The notes: generated from the sequence alone by a model not told the origin. DNA of 64,000 nt from Dimorphilus gyrociliatus (GCA_904063045.1 CAJFCJ010000008.1:1426001-1490000), one strand, 5' to 3'. Shown: positions 26,359-38,938, counted from the first letter of the stretch. A program made the numbers and translations.

Positions 26359-29125
26359 ATGTCAATATTAGGAGCTCGAAAAATTAATGTTATGGAAAGC
26401 GATACTATTGCTGAAGGATCTGTTATTAGTTTTCATGATATAAACTATGTTGTTGAGACGAGAAAATTTCCCTTTTCCAAGCCTACTAAAAAAGTTGTGC
26501 TAGAAAATATGACGTGAGTTTGACTTGTTCAATTGTATTATGATGCTTATATACACTATCTCTCTGTTTATAGTGGATGTTTCAAGCCGGGATTGAATGC
26601 AATCTTAGGACCAACTGGAGGTGGAAAATCATCGTAAGTTCGTTCTATTTAATCCTTAATTTTTTACATCAAAACGTCAGTTAAAAGACCAGAGAAAATA
26701 AGTAATAAAAAATTGGCAGCTCATTGGAAATTTTTATGACGTATTTTTCCACGAAAAAACAAACGAAACTAAAATTTTTATTCTGTTTTAACTCTTGACA
26801 TGACTTATGTCCCACTTCTATTCGTTTGCTTTATTATCATTTATTGTTTGGATCTATTCACAGATTATTAGACGTTTTGGCTGGCAGAAAAGAGAAAACA
26901 GGACTAACAGGAAATATTTTAATTGATGGATTGGAACAACCAGATAATTTTAAATGCATGTCTGGTTATGTTGTTCAAGATGATATTATCATGGGAACAC
27001 TTACTGTTCGTGAAAACTTAATGTTTTCTGCCAATTTGCGCTTACCAAAAACAACTCCAGATAAACAGAAGGCAGAACGCGTCAATGGAGTAATGGAAGA
27101 TTTAAACATTACCCATGTTGCTGACTCTAAAGTTGGAACCCAGTTCACAAGAGGTATTTCAGGAGGAGAAAGAAAGAGAACTAATATTGGAATGGAGTTG
27201 ATTGTCAATTCATCAATATTATTCTTGGATGAGCCAACAACTGGTCTAGATGCTAGCACTGCTAATACAGTTCTAGAGCTCCTTCATAATATTTCTAGAA
27301 AAGGAAAAACGATAATCTTTTCCATTCATCAACCACGGTTCTCTATTTTCAAACTATTTGATAGGATGATGCTTTTAAGCAAAGGATTGCCAGTTTATCA
27401 TGGACCGTCTTCAGAAGCTGCTCTATATTTTGCTGATATAGGATATCAATGTGAACCAATGAATAATCCCCCCGATTTCTTTTTAGATGTCATAATAGGT
27501 GATAGTACAACGGTATCAAGCGTAGAAAGTAATTATTAATATGAATATATTACATGTAAAACAATAGCGAATTTTTTTTCAAAGATGGGTCAGCTGTGGC
27601 GAGTGGGACATCGAAAGATCCAGAGGCGGTAACGGTTGATTATAGGGCACGCTCAATCATTTTCAACAATAAGTACCTAAATTCTACATGGGCTCAAAAG
27701 TATAAATTTATATTGGACAACATTTAGTTTAAGTATTAATTAATATATTTTTATATTATTATCAGAGTTAGAGAAGAAACTTCAGACATATTCACAGAAT
27801 ACAAAAAGAAGAAAGATAGCGGTCAAAAGACGAAATTACAAAGTATCGACTTCGCAACTGGATTTTTAACTCAAATTTATTACTTAAGCCAAAGAGCATT
27901 AAAAAATGTTGTTAGAGACTTGGCAGCAGCTGTAATGCAAATGGTAGTTATGACTATTTTTGCCTTATTAATCGGAGCAATTTTCTTCGATCTACCTAAG
28001 GATGAAGTTAAAGGCGTACAAAACAGGTAATTATATATATTTATCATAACCATAGATATATAAAGTTCATTATTACTTCTAGAGTTGGAGCCTTCTTCTT
28101 CTTTGTCATGACGCAAGCTTTTATCAATTTCTCCGCCATTGAGATATTTATTCGAGAAAGAGTAATTTTTCAGTAAGCAAATCTTTGTTCAAACAAAAAA
28201 TGGTATAATGTTAACAAGCGATTTGTTGTTAGGCACGAAAATGTTAGCGGCTTTTATAGAACATCATCTTATTTCCTTTCAAAGGTTTTCTGTGATCTCT
28301 TGCCTTTGAGAGCCCTTCCCCTTATTGTATTTGCTCTAATCGTTTATTATATGCTTGGTAAGCTTTTATTTTAAATTTATTGATATAAATGATAAGTTTA
28401 ACTAACATGTAGATAGATATTTATTAATTTATATTAATATATATATAAATGTATATATATATATGTATATTTATAGGATTGGAAGACACTGCTGGAAAAT
28501 TTTTCTTTTTTCTTCTAACTCTCTACCTTACATCAGTTTCTTGCTGTGCCATATGTTTGGCAATGAGCGCCACTTTTGAAACTCTGGCTATTGCTAATAT
28601 AGCAACCTCTCTGATTTTTGTTATTATGACAGTAAGCTATGACAGTCCTCAACTTCATTTCTGAGGGATAATATTTTGTTTTGAAAATTAGCTCTTTAGC
28701 GGTATGTTGGCGAATATAGAATCGATTGCTGATTGGCTAGAATGGTTGAAATATTTCTCTCTAATGAGATTTTGTCTTCAGGTAATAGATAATTAATAAT
28801 TTTAATGACAAAACTAAATAATCATACTATTCTGAAAAATACTTTAGGGTCTATTAATAAATGAGTTCGAAGGTCAATATTACACAAAGAATGAAAATGG
28901 AACTGATGTGTTGTAAGTTGATAATTTTTTTAGATAAAAAATCGGACAATCTAAAACAAATTTTTCACAAGGACGAAAGCTGGAGAATCATACCTTAAAG
29001 AACAAGAAATAGATTTTGGAACAGATTGGAATAGATGGGTAAACATCGTTGCTCTTGCTTCAATTTCTGTAGGCTATTTTACAATCGGATATATTCAACT
29101 ACGAAGAATGAAAAAATTAAAATAA
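26359..29125 (+). CDS. ABCG2-like half-transporter, gene 1 (11 exons)
   Basis: Exons are 26359-26513, 26574-26633, 26864-27528, 27585-27699, 27766-28026, 28083-28172, 28233-28357, 28477-28631, 28692-28781, 28848-28912 and 28972-29125. All are GT-AG with phases in register, giving 644 aa, close to human ABCG2 (655). The N-terminal ATPase has Walker A GPTGGGKSS, Q-loop VVQDD, signature ISGGERKRT, Walker B ILFLDEPTTGLD and H-loop SIHQP, followed by NNPPDFFLDV. Six membrane helices follow and the protein ends in LRRMKKLK. ABCG2-type proteins dimerise and export lipophilic compounds from the plasma membrane; the substrate here is unknown. The last large extracellular loop has a sequon (NGT) but none of the ABCG2 disulfide cysteines. 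An AATAAA overlaps the stop codon (29121-29126). Confidence 0.95.
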
Positions 29126-29511
29126 ATTATTTTATTTTTAAATTTTGTCTTGTTTTTACTGTATCAGAATTCTCGTTGTTCCTAAATACTCGTTAGGATA
29201 TATGTATAAATTTATATATATTGAGTCGGAAAGGTACTTTTACTCTGTAAATATTTAGAAACTGTCGATCTTGTAATACTTTATGCATCCATGTAGATGG
29301 CTACTTAAGTACCCTTAAGTTTTAAAAGATGTCACCGATGTTAATATAAAATTGATAAAATAAAACTTTTATTTTAAATTACAAATAAACTACACTGTTT
29401 AATTACCTTGATTAAATAGCTCTTATTTAAATATAAAAACTATTTCAGAAAGAGCCTATAGATGGCATTTTTAACTGATTGAGATAAAAAAAATAGACAT
29501 TTTTGCTTTTA

Positions 29512-29579
29512 TTGTAACTTTTATTGGATACTGCGCAATATAATACGTTGAACTTAGAAGAATGAAGAAATTGAAGTAA
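29512..29579 (+). pseudogene. Vestigial last exon of an ABCG2-like gene
   Basis: A short piece reads, in one frame, FIGY, then a stop, then YVELRRMKKLK and TAA. This is the terminal helix end and C-terminal tail shared by genes 1 and 2 (GYIQLRRMKKLK). Nothing upstream retains the rest of a transporter. It is the leftover of a lost copy, or of a partial duplication, lying between genes 1 and 2. Confidence 0.7.
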
Positions 29580-29733
29580 ATTAATTTCTGTTGTTAATTT
29601 ATATTATATTCATTAGCTATTTTTTCATTAGATAATTTTTACAGAAATTTTGTCGTCTAATTATCTATTTACTTGCAGTCACATTTTTATTTCTATGAAA
29701 AACGAAAAAGTATGGTTTCTTTTTTTAGAAAAT

Positions 29734-29742
29734 AGATGGCAC
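29734..29742 (+). promoter_or_regulatory. CTCF-like motif upstream of ABCG2-like gene 2
   Basis: AGATGGCAC, about 55 nt before a likely 5'UTR donor (AAAG/GTAACT at 29798). A second copy of the core, AGATGGC, is at 29460-29466. The factor is inferred. Confidence 0.3.
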
Positions 29743-29797
29743 TTTCGACAGAATTTGTAATGGCGCCTTTAGTCATAAAGAACCCTGCCTTGGAAAG

Positions 29798-29903
29798 GTA
29801 ACTATAAAGCTACTTAAGGAACATTGGTAAAGGTGATGATTGCCTTTAAAATATTCAACAGTACTAGTTTTTACAAAAAGAAGAATATAATTTTCAATTT
29901 TAG
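29798..29903 (+). other. Probable 5'UTR intron of ABCG2-like gene 2
   Basis: Donor GTAACT at 29798 and acceptor CAATTTTAG ending at 29903 delimit 106 nt just before the gene 2 start codon, mirroring the UTR intron of gene 1. No clear TATA box is seen upstream of it. Confidence 0.5.
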
Positions 29904-29963
29904 AGAGAAATTCATACCAATCCTTTGCTATATTTACGAAATATTTGCCAAGTCTTCCAAACT

Positions 29964-32924
29964 ATGACCGCAAACACTTTTCAAATGAGCCACATAGGAG
30001 AGACACATACAGATGATGTGGACCTTAAAGGTGCCATTATAAGCTTTCATAATATCAATTACACCGTTGATGTTAAATCAAAGCTTTGCTCCAAACCAAG
30101 AAAGAAGATAGTACTCGAGAACATGACGTATGACCTATTTATTACACTTAAATTAAGAGTACTATACCAATATGAGATTTTTTACAGAGGGCTTTTCAAA
30201 CCTGGTCTTAATGCTATTTTGGGACCAACCGGAGGTGGAAAATCATCGTGAGTAACTTAAATCACTTTTTATCATTTTTATTTATTTATAAATGATATTT
30301 ATTCTTATTGTCGGTTAATGCCCCAATCATATCCTCTCAGCTACATTGTGATACATTTTTAAATGTAAAGTAAACAGCGGTTTTATGTATTAATACTCGA
30401 CAGGCTTTTGGATGTTCTGGCGGGTAGAAAAGCAAAAGAAGGTCTCAGTGGAACGATTCTGGTTGATGGAAATTTGCAACCTGATAACTTTAAATGTATG
30501 TCTGGTTATGTTGTTCAAGATGATGTCATTATGGGAACACTTACTGTTGAAGAGAATCTTATGTTTTCCGCAAATTTACGATTATCAAAGTCGATCTCAG
30601 AGAATGACAAAAAAAAAAGGGTTACCGAAGCTATGGAGGAACTTGGAATTTTACATGTTGCTAAATCTAAAGTTGGTACTCAATTTATTCGAGGTATATC
30701 CGGTGGCGAACGTAAAAGAACAAATATTGGAATGGAACTGATCGTAAATTCAAGTGTTCTTTTTCTTGACGAACCAACAACTGGTTTGGACGCAAATACG
30801 GCTAATACAGTTCTTAGACTTCTCCACAGATTGTCAAGAAAAGGCAGAACTATTATATTTTCCATACATCAGCCAAGATACTCCATATTCAAACTCTTTG
30901 ATAGAATGATGTTGTTAAGCAAAGGTCTGCCTGTTTATCACGGACCAGCAAGCGAAGCATGCGATTACTTCGCAAAAATAGGATACCTTTGTGAAAGCTT
31001 GAATAATCCACCCGATTTCTTTTTAGATGTTATCAATGGAGATGATGATATTGTTAATGAAAAAGAGAGTAAGTCCAATCTTTAAGTATTTTTGTTACCT
31101 TAATTACTTTTTCTAAACGATTATGCAGTTCAGAATGGAAACTGTGAAAATGAGGTAGGCAGTCACATTGATGATATAGACTATGAATCTGACAGAGAAA
31201 AAGGATCTGCTTCAATTGATAGTAGAACACGGGCTAAAATATTATATGAAAAATTTAGGGTTTCCAATTGGTCAAAAGAGTGAGTATTTTATTTGAATAT
31301 TTCCGTTGTAGACAGCAAACGACAAATGTATTCTATACAAAATTGACTCAAATAGTTCGATATAGTTTAATGGGTCATTGTATGATGAAATATCTGTCAT
31401 ATCAAGAAATAAACACACCTAGATTTTACTTAAATATAAGTAATGCAAAAATAAGTAATATGTTTATTGTTTTAAAGCTTAATAACATAAGACTATTTTG
31501 ACAGAGGTTATAAATGATTTCTTATTGTCTCTTTTTCAGTGTGGAAAATGAAACAAGTATAATTTATGACAATTTTAATAAAAGACAGAGGTCTGGTGAA
31601 ATTGTCAAACAACCTAGCGTTGAATATGTTACAAATTTTTTTGTACAATTCAATTATTTATCTAGAAGAGCAATTGTTAATATTATAAGAGATCCAGCTG
31701 CTGCTTTAATGCAAGCAATTATTATGGCTTTTGTTGCACTAGTTATTGGAGCCATCTACTTCAACATTCCGAGAGATTCTGATAAAGGAGTTAGAAATAG
31801 GTTATTTATAGTATAATTATATTTGAAAAAGAATTAGATTAATATTAAAACTCTTATAATCTTTTCTCTTTATATTCAATTTTAAACAGCGTTGGGGCTT
31901 TTTTCTTTTTCGCAATGAACCAATCTTTTGGAAGTTTATCTGCTTTAGAACTGTTCATAAAAGAAAGAGTTATATTCAGGTAAGCTGCTTCTGCACAAAA
32001 TACTTTTCATTGGATTTTGATGTTTAATATGGAAGTGTTGAATTTCTTTTAGACATGAAAATGTTAGTGGCTTTTACAGATGTTCCTCGTACTATTTATC
32101 AAAAATTACTTGTGATTTACTACCAATTAGGATTGTTCCTTTGCTGGTATTCTGCGTAATTACATATTGGATGTTGGGTAAAAACATACATATATATAAT
32201 ATATATACTAATGAAATATACAGTATATATTTACTTTTGGAAATTCGACTTTTCAGATTTTCAACACGATGCAGGAAAATTTTTCTTCTTCTTCTTAACA
32301 CTGTACTGTACGACCACATGCGCTTGTGCAATAGCATTCGTATATAGCGCTACTTTCGAATCCTTTGCCATTGCAAATTTATCTACAACAATGACTTTTG
32401 TCGTCATGATGGTATTTTTAATCGTATTCATTTTAAAGCTTTGCTTTGCTAGTTTTTCGCATTTTTTTCAGCTATTTAGTGGTATTATGGTTGATTTAGG
32501 TTCTATTGGAGATTGGTTGGAATGGATGAAATATTTTTCTCTTATGAGATATTGTATAGCTGTAAATAACTTGTTATTCTTAATGTAAAAAAAATTAAGT
32601 TTAAATGGTTTCTTTTTGTTTTAAAAAATTTAGGGTTTAGCAATAAATGAACTAAAAGGATTGGACTTTTACGATACCCATGCAAATGGAACAAAAATAT
32701 GGTAATAAAAATTGCTTTGGAAGAAAAAACTTTACTTAAACAGGCATTAACATATTATTTTTATTTCTAGGTCTAAAGCGGGAGAGAGGTTCTTCCAAGA
32801 CATGGGTATTGATTATGAAACTCTTTGGGACAAATGGGTCAACATTGTAGCCCTTGTCAGCATGAGTTTCGGATATTTCACACTGGGATATATTCAATTA
32901 AGAAGAATGAAGAAGTTAAAATAG
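29964..32924 (+). CDS. ABCG2-like half-transporter, gene 2 (11 exons)
   Basis: Exons are 29964-30127, 30188-30247, 30404-31068, 31129-31279, 31540-31800, 31890-31979, 32053-32177, 32257-32411, 32472-32561, 32634-32701 and 32771-32924, giving 660 aa. Exons 3, 5, 6, 7, 8, 9 and 11 have exactly the lengths of their gene 1 partners (665, 261, 90, 125, 155, 90, 154 nt), which shows a tandem duplication. Walker A GPTGGGKSS, QDD, ISGGERKRT, LFLDEPTTGLD and SIHQP are intact. The transmembrane part ends in LRRMKKLK. The last extracellular loop has NGT but no cysteine. The ATG at 29964 is the first after the UTR acceptor; a later in-frame ATG at MSHIGE is possible. The product is expected to be a dimeric exporter; the substrate is unknown. 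Confidence 0.95.
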
Positions 32925-33491
32925 ACTATTTTAATTTAATATGCATTAATTTTAATTTAATATTCTTTGATTTTAATTTTTTTTGTTTATAATAATTTTA
33001 CTAAAACATTGCATCTGTTTTATCTTACAATCAAGACCAGTAAACTTGTGGTTTTTTAAACCTTACCTTTTGTAGATATTACTATTGAGCAATTTTCAAA
33101 CTGTAAGTTTTTCTCTGTATTTTTCCATTACATAAAATGAATTAATTGATAAAATATCTACGAGAGTATATATTTTACCATAGGTATAATAATTGTATTT
33201 TTGGAATTTTAGTACGAATTTTTTTATCATGTCTCCTCCTCTCTGTTTTATTAGTTATTTCTTATCATTATACCAAATGTATTTCTTTCTATATATATAA
33301 AAATATAAAAATTAATATTTTACAATCATTTACTTTGAACAAATTAATGTGAATATATACTCTTAAAGGAATAAGATTATAAAAATTATATAAGTAGAAG
33401 CTTCTTTTAAATTAAATTTTGGTATACACTTACTATAATTAAAAGTGGAAAATTTGAAGAATGGTAACATATCATTCCTTAAGAATTTTCA

Positions 33492-33504
33492 CACAGATGG
33501 CAGC
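33492..33504 (+). promoter_or_regulatory. CTCF-like motif
   Basis: CACAGATGGCAGC in the spacer between ABCG2-like gene 2 and the exon debris that precedes the pseudogene. It fits the core and right flank of CTCF. Binding is inferred. Confidence 0.35.
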
Positions 33505-33619
33505 AGCAATATCACTTTTTAAAGCATACCTTTTTAACGATTGTGTCTCACCTACATGTTCTGAAACTTTCAATGAATTAGTTTAAAAATTTATCAGAAC
33601 ATATAGGTGAAACACAATG

Positions 33620-33860
33620 GTATAAATACTTTTGAAGAAAACACATTACTTAAACAGGTATTAACATATTATTTTTATTTTAAGGTCTAAAGGTTCTTCT
33701 AAGATACTGGTATTGATTATGAAACTCTTTGGGACAAACAGATCAACATTGTAGCCCTTATGAGCATAAGTTTCGGATATCTCACACAGGAATGTATTCA
33801 ATTAAAAAGAATGAAGAAGTTAAAATAGACTATTTTAATTTAATATGCATTAATTTTAAT
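33620..33860 (+). pseudogene. Duplicated, broken last exon of ABCG2-like gene 2
   Basis: This stretch repeats the end of intron 10, the last exon and the start of the 3' flank of gene 2 (32702-32956) with high identity. It includes the run from ATTGATTATGAAACTC to the LKRMKKLK-coding end and TAG. Relative to gene 2 it lacks about 10 nt after GTCTAAAG (a frameshift) and has a CAA to TAA change, so it cannot serve as an exon. Similarity resumes downstream (about 33870-33990 against 33255-33365), showing that the duplicated unit extended into the 3' flank and later lost an internal piece. The high identity suggests a young duplication. Confidence 0.8.
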
Positions 33861-34280
33861 CTTTATTTATTATTTCTTATAATTAAACCAAATGTATACT
33901 TCTTTTTTCCTATTTAAAAATGTAGCAATCTACATTTAACAATCATTTCATTTTAACAAATTAATGAGAATATACAGTATACTCTAAAGAAATGCACACT
34001 TATATAAAAGACATTATTGGCCGGCTTTTTTTAAGTTTACAATATAATTTGAACTTCTATAATATTACCGCTCATTTCCTTATCAGCAGTAAATGTTTAA
34101 AGATATCCTATTTTCGGTAGAAAAATTTTTAGACTTCAATATAATTGGTGCTGATATATAGAGCACGTTTATAAGAAATTCCAGACGCTAATTAGATATT
34201 ATTCTAATGGTATCGAGTCATACATAGGCTAAGTTTTATTCCATATAAATATTCATCGTGTTTCTCCCAAATATTCTGAA

Positions 34281-36025
34281 AGGCGGTGGCAAATCATCGT
34301 AAGTATTGTTTAAATAAATACAAGACATGTTTGTAAATGGAGTTGATCAGTGCACTAGAATATAAATATGATTTCATCTATTTTTTAAATATATATTTTG
34401 ATCATTTCTGGATACTACACCCACAGGCTTCTAGACGTTCTTCCAGGGAGAAAAGAAAAGAAGGGCTTAACTGGAAAAATTTTGATTGATGGTAAGGAGC
34501 AGCCAGATAATTTTAAAAGTATGTCTGGATATGTTGTGCAAGACGATGTGATTATAGGAACGCTTACTGTTAAGGAAAATCTTATGTTTTCTACAAGTTT
34601 AAGATTTTCAAAAACAATTCCTCACAAAGAAAGAGTTGGCACGCAATTTATCCGAGGAGTTTCTGCTATCATATCAATATATTCTGCTATATATAAACCA
34701 GGATATTCAATATTAAAGCTCTTTGACCGACTGATGATTCTAAGTAAGTGATTGGCTCTTTATCACGGCCCAGCCAGTACAACGTCGATTATTTTGCTGA
34801 AATTGGCTATCCATGTGAAAATTTACCGAGTATTGATTTTACAACTGGATTTTTAACTCAATTTAATTACTTGTTAAGAAAGGCATTTACTAATATTGTG
34901 AGAAATCCGGCAGCAGCAACAATGCAGGGATTTGTAATGTCTGCATTTGCATAATTGCAATTGTTGCAATTTACTTTGATTTAGCCGATAATAGCATAGG
35001 AGGTGTAGAAAATAGGTTTGAAAATTTTTTTCACTGAAATCACAGGATATTTATTAAAAAAATTCCCTTATGTTATCCAGAGTTGGCGCTTTTTTCTTTT
35101 TCGCCTTGAATCAAGCGTTTGTTAATTTATCAGCGCTAGAACTTTTAATTAGAAAACATATTATTTTTAAGTAAGTATTACATTACTCCTACCCAAAATC
35201 CTGTTATCATATAATTTTCTTCATAGTCTTAAGACATGAAAATGTTAGCGGCTTCTACAGATGTTCGGCTTATTATTTTTCAAAAATAATCTGCTGTTTG
35301 CTACCAGTGAGCTTTGCATTGATTGTTTTCAGTATCATAGTATATTGAATGCTTGGTAAAAATCTGAGAAGCAACTGTTGGATTCTAATCTGAACATATA
35401 CATATTTTACTTTTTTTTCCATAGATTCTGATGCTGGAAAGTTTTTTCTTCTTACTTACCCCTTTTTGTATTACTATTGCCGTGTGCGCCATCTGCTTTG
35501 TATTCAATGCAACTTTTGAAACTTTTGCCTTTGCGAATATTGCGAGTGCAATGTCCTTTGTTATAATAATGGTATGACAAGCACTCTTTCCATTTAGATT
35601 TACATTATCTGTCTCATTTCTTGTTTTAATGTATAGAGCTATTCAGTGAAATGCTTGTAAAGCTTGATTCTATTGGTAATTTGCTGAAATAAGTCAAATA
35701 TCTATCACTCATGAGATATTGTTTAGCGGTTAGTTTTAATATATTGGCAAAAGTTTCATGATATTTTATTATATTATTTTTACAGGCTTTGATGATTAAC
35801 GAATTTAAAGTACTCGAATTTAAGAATGGTACTAGTGAAAAGTAACAGATAAAAATTAATTAAAACGTTGTGTAATTCCCGTAACCTTTCAACTTTAGGG
35901 TCTTAGGATATTGACTTTAAAACGGACTCGTTAAATGGGTCAATATCCTAGCTTTATGTGCAATGGCCACTGGATACTTTATTATTGGTTATCTCCAATT
36001 GAGAAGAATGAAGAAATTGAAATAA
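34281..36025 (+). pseudogene. ABCG2-like pseudogene (gene 3) with internal deletions
   Basis: Remnants follow the order of genes 1 and 2. The end of exon 2 (Walker A GGGKSS with its donor) is at about 34281-34298. Exon 3 starts at about 34428 with LLDVL and runs through VVQDD. A deletion then removes the rest of the signature motif and Walker B, jumping to GYSILKLFDR. A stop follows in SK*. Next, exon 3 sequence (GYPCEN) joins exon 5 sequence (SIDFTTGFLTQFNY) with no intron, so the end of exon 3, exon 4 and two introns were lost by deletion. Exons 6-11 remain recognisable (VGAFFFF, HENVSGFYRC, LRRMKKLK) but carry stops and frameshifts. Exon 1 is not found. It cannot make a working ATPase. Confidence 0.93.
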
Positions 36026-36347
36026 CTTAAACATTTGACGTTGTGTTTGATTTAAACTACAATTAGTGCATAACTTTGAACTTACTGTCAAAACACTTGT
36101 GTACAACGTTTTCAGAGTCATTTTTAAAAGACATTGCTAATATATCTTCAATATTGTTATTATTGTAAAATATATATGTCAAAGCTTTGATGTATGTATT
36201 ATTCACTATTTTTTTATTTAAATATAATACATTTATAAATATATTTTATGTCTATGTAGTATACAGGAGATACATAATTCATTAAAAATTTTATTTAGTC
36301 GAGAAAATGATATATAAAAGATTATTTAGTTACAATTTTCATACATG

Positions 36348-38938
36348 TTATTTTGTCTTTCTCAATAGTCTTAATTGGACGTAAGCTATAACAGTAAAAA
36401 TCAAAAACAGACAGAAAAGAGCTAAAAAATTTTGCCATAAATCCCAATTTGTTTCATATGTTATACCTTGATAGTTTCTTAAATAGTATCGTGCAATTTC
36501 TTTCGAGCTACAATTATTACAAAGTACTTATATTTGGAATGAATTCTAAAAATTTTAATTTTTTTTATTACCAAAACTTTTGCTTTCGATAAAACGGATA
36601 ATTTTGGCATATTGTTAGATTTTGCAATTCATTAATTAATAAACCATCAAAAGAGTATCTGACGATGCTTAACCATTTTATCCATTGAAGGTAAGGTTTT
36701 ATTGAATCCAGATTAACCATAAATCCACTAAATATCATCATTACCACGCAGAGAAAAGCCAAGGTTACTTGAGCAAGAGTAAAATTCTTTATTCCAGCAC
36801 TTATTGCAAATGCAAGGCTACAAGTTGTCAATGAAGTCAAACAACAGAATGCTAAGAATGTAAAAAATGACGCCAAATTGCAATGCAATCCGATCATCCA
36901 ATATACAATTGCGCCATAAACCATAGCTGGAAATATTCTAATCGGTATGATGTCGCAGAAAAACTTCGCAATGAAATATGAAGAAACCCTATAATATCTT
37001 CCTGTGTTTTCATGCCTTTAAGTTTAAAGAATTCTCAAAAAAGAGTTTTTGAAAAATTAATAAATAGAAATTACATGAAAAGAGGTTTTTCTTTGATGAA
37101 TAGTTCAATTGCAGCCAAATTAATAAAAACCATATTCAACGTTGTGGAGAAAATGGAACCGACTCTAGAAAAGAAAATTTCATTAGACTCCTTTGATTCC
37201 ATGACGCGACTTAGCTGATTGCTCAATGGCCAATATATATATATTTTTTCGATATATAAATATCCGAAAAGAGATAATGAGATCTTGGCACAGATTCACC
37301 TGTTTGTTAGACCAGAAATATTATTTTCAACATGATAGTAGACAAGCCCATTCAGTATTGATAATAAAATCATGACAAATATCTGGGCAAACATTGAGGC
37401 TGGATTTCTTTTTGAATTTATCATTGTTCTATGACTTAGATGAAGGATTTGAGTTGTAAATGATGTTATATACTGGATCTTCTTACAGCTAGGCTGATTT
37501 ATTGATGCATTTCGCTGGTGAATTTCTTCAACAACTCTTTAACATGATATTAAATAGTATAAATATTCGAATTATAATATTTTAAGATATGAATGAACCT
37601 TGCGTAGTATTTTGATTTTTCAAAAAGTCGAGCTAACTTATCACTCCTTTGTTTGATAAATCTACTTTTTCTATCAGACATTTCGAAAGCTGTCAGAAAA
37701 TACACAGATGTAAAACAAGATAGAATTGTGAAATACAACAGTAGTAACTTTGAATGATAAACCTTTAGAAATGGATATATTGTGTTCTTTGGAACTTTCA
37801 ATAAACGATTTGGTTTTATCGAAATCTCCATTAATAACATCTAGAAAGAAATCCGCGGGGTTATTAAATTCTTCGCACTGATATCCAATAGAATTAAAAT
37901 ATGGTAGAGCATTTTCTGTCGGCCCGTGATATATGACAGACCCGTTTCCCAAAAGTAATAAATTATCTATCATTTTAAAAATGCCATATCTTGCTTGGTG
38001 TATCGATAACACAACTATCCTTCCTTTTTTTGCTAATTCATTTAACAAACAGATTACTGAATAAGAGGTTGAAGAATCTAATCCAGAAGTAGGTTCATCT
38101 AAAAACAGAATAGACGGTCTAATGATCAATTCCATGCCAATACAAGTTCTCTTTCTCTCCCCCCCCGATACCCCTCTCAGATATTCCGTTCCTACTCTAC
38201 TGTCTCCTACATCGGTTAAGCCTAATTCGTCTAAAACTTCCTCAACCATAAATTTCTTTATCTCCTTTGATAATTTCGACGGTAAACGCATATTGGCGGA
38301 AAACATGATATTTTCTTTAACTGTTAGAGTACCCATAATCACATCTTCTTGAGTAACATAACCTGTTATTGACTTAAAATTTAGGCCTCTTTCTTTTCCA
38401 TCCATTAAAATAGTTCCTTCAATACCAGATGTAGATTTTCGATCAGCTAAGATGTCAAGTAGACTGAAAATATTCAACAAAATAAACCTTTTGGTTATTC
38501 AGTATCTTAAAGTGAAACTCAAATTATGCCATTGAAGATATGCATTAAACATTTAATCATTTACTAACGAGGATTTTCCTCCACCAGTTGGACCCATTAT
38601 TGCTGTTGTTCCGTTTTTAAACAAAGCACTAAAGAACAATAATTTTATTAGGTGCCGTGAAATTAAAAAAAATTGAATTGTAACTGACTTTACACTCTTC
38701 AGTACAAGTTTCTCGTATGGTTTACTAAAAAGAGAAAAGCAGCTCCCTCTTACATTTACACGATAGTTGAGATTAGAACATGTAATGACATTCTCCTTGA
38801 AATTAGAAATCATTAAAAAAAAGAACAATTCTTGAATTTCTTTTTCAATGAAATTAATTGATTTAGTGATATTACTTGATTACAATGTTCCTGATTAGGT
38901 TCTAAAGAAGACGTTTCTCCAGCAAATGTTCCGTACAT
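36348..38938 (-). CDS. ABCG2-like half-transporter, gene 4 (9 exons)
   Basis: Exons are 38938-38876, 38795-38689, 38628-38569, 38463-37763, 37689-37599, 37536-37300, 37164-37075, 37015-36572 and 36507-36348, giving 650 aa with phases in register. Walker A is GPTGGGKSS and the Q-loop is VTQED. The signature is VSGGERKRT and Walker B is ILFLDEPTSGLD. The H-loop reads SIHQA where others have SIHQP, and LADRK replaces LAGRK. The 444-nt exon 8 covers what genes 1-2 split into four exons. The last extracellular loop keeps two cysteines (TIC, KFC). The tail is LRLLRKTK. The first exon is the least certain: an alternative without intron 1 starts at the ATG at 38813. It is transcribed towards the pseudogene, i.e. 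tail to tail with genes 1-3. Confidence 0.92.

Noticed and set aside
26975-27259. 94-codon minus-strand frame within ABCG gene 1
   Set aside because: Antisense shadow of the ATPase exon; the same shadow recurs in the paralogues (30680-30865 and 38122-38352).
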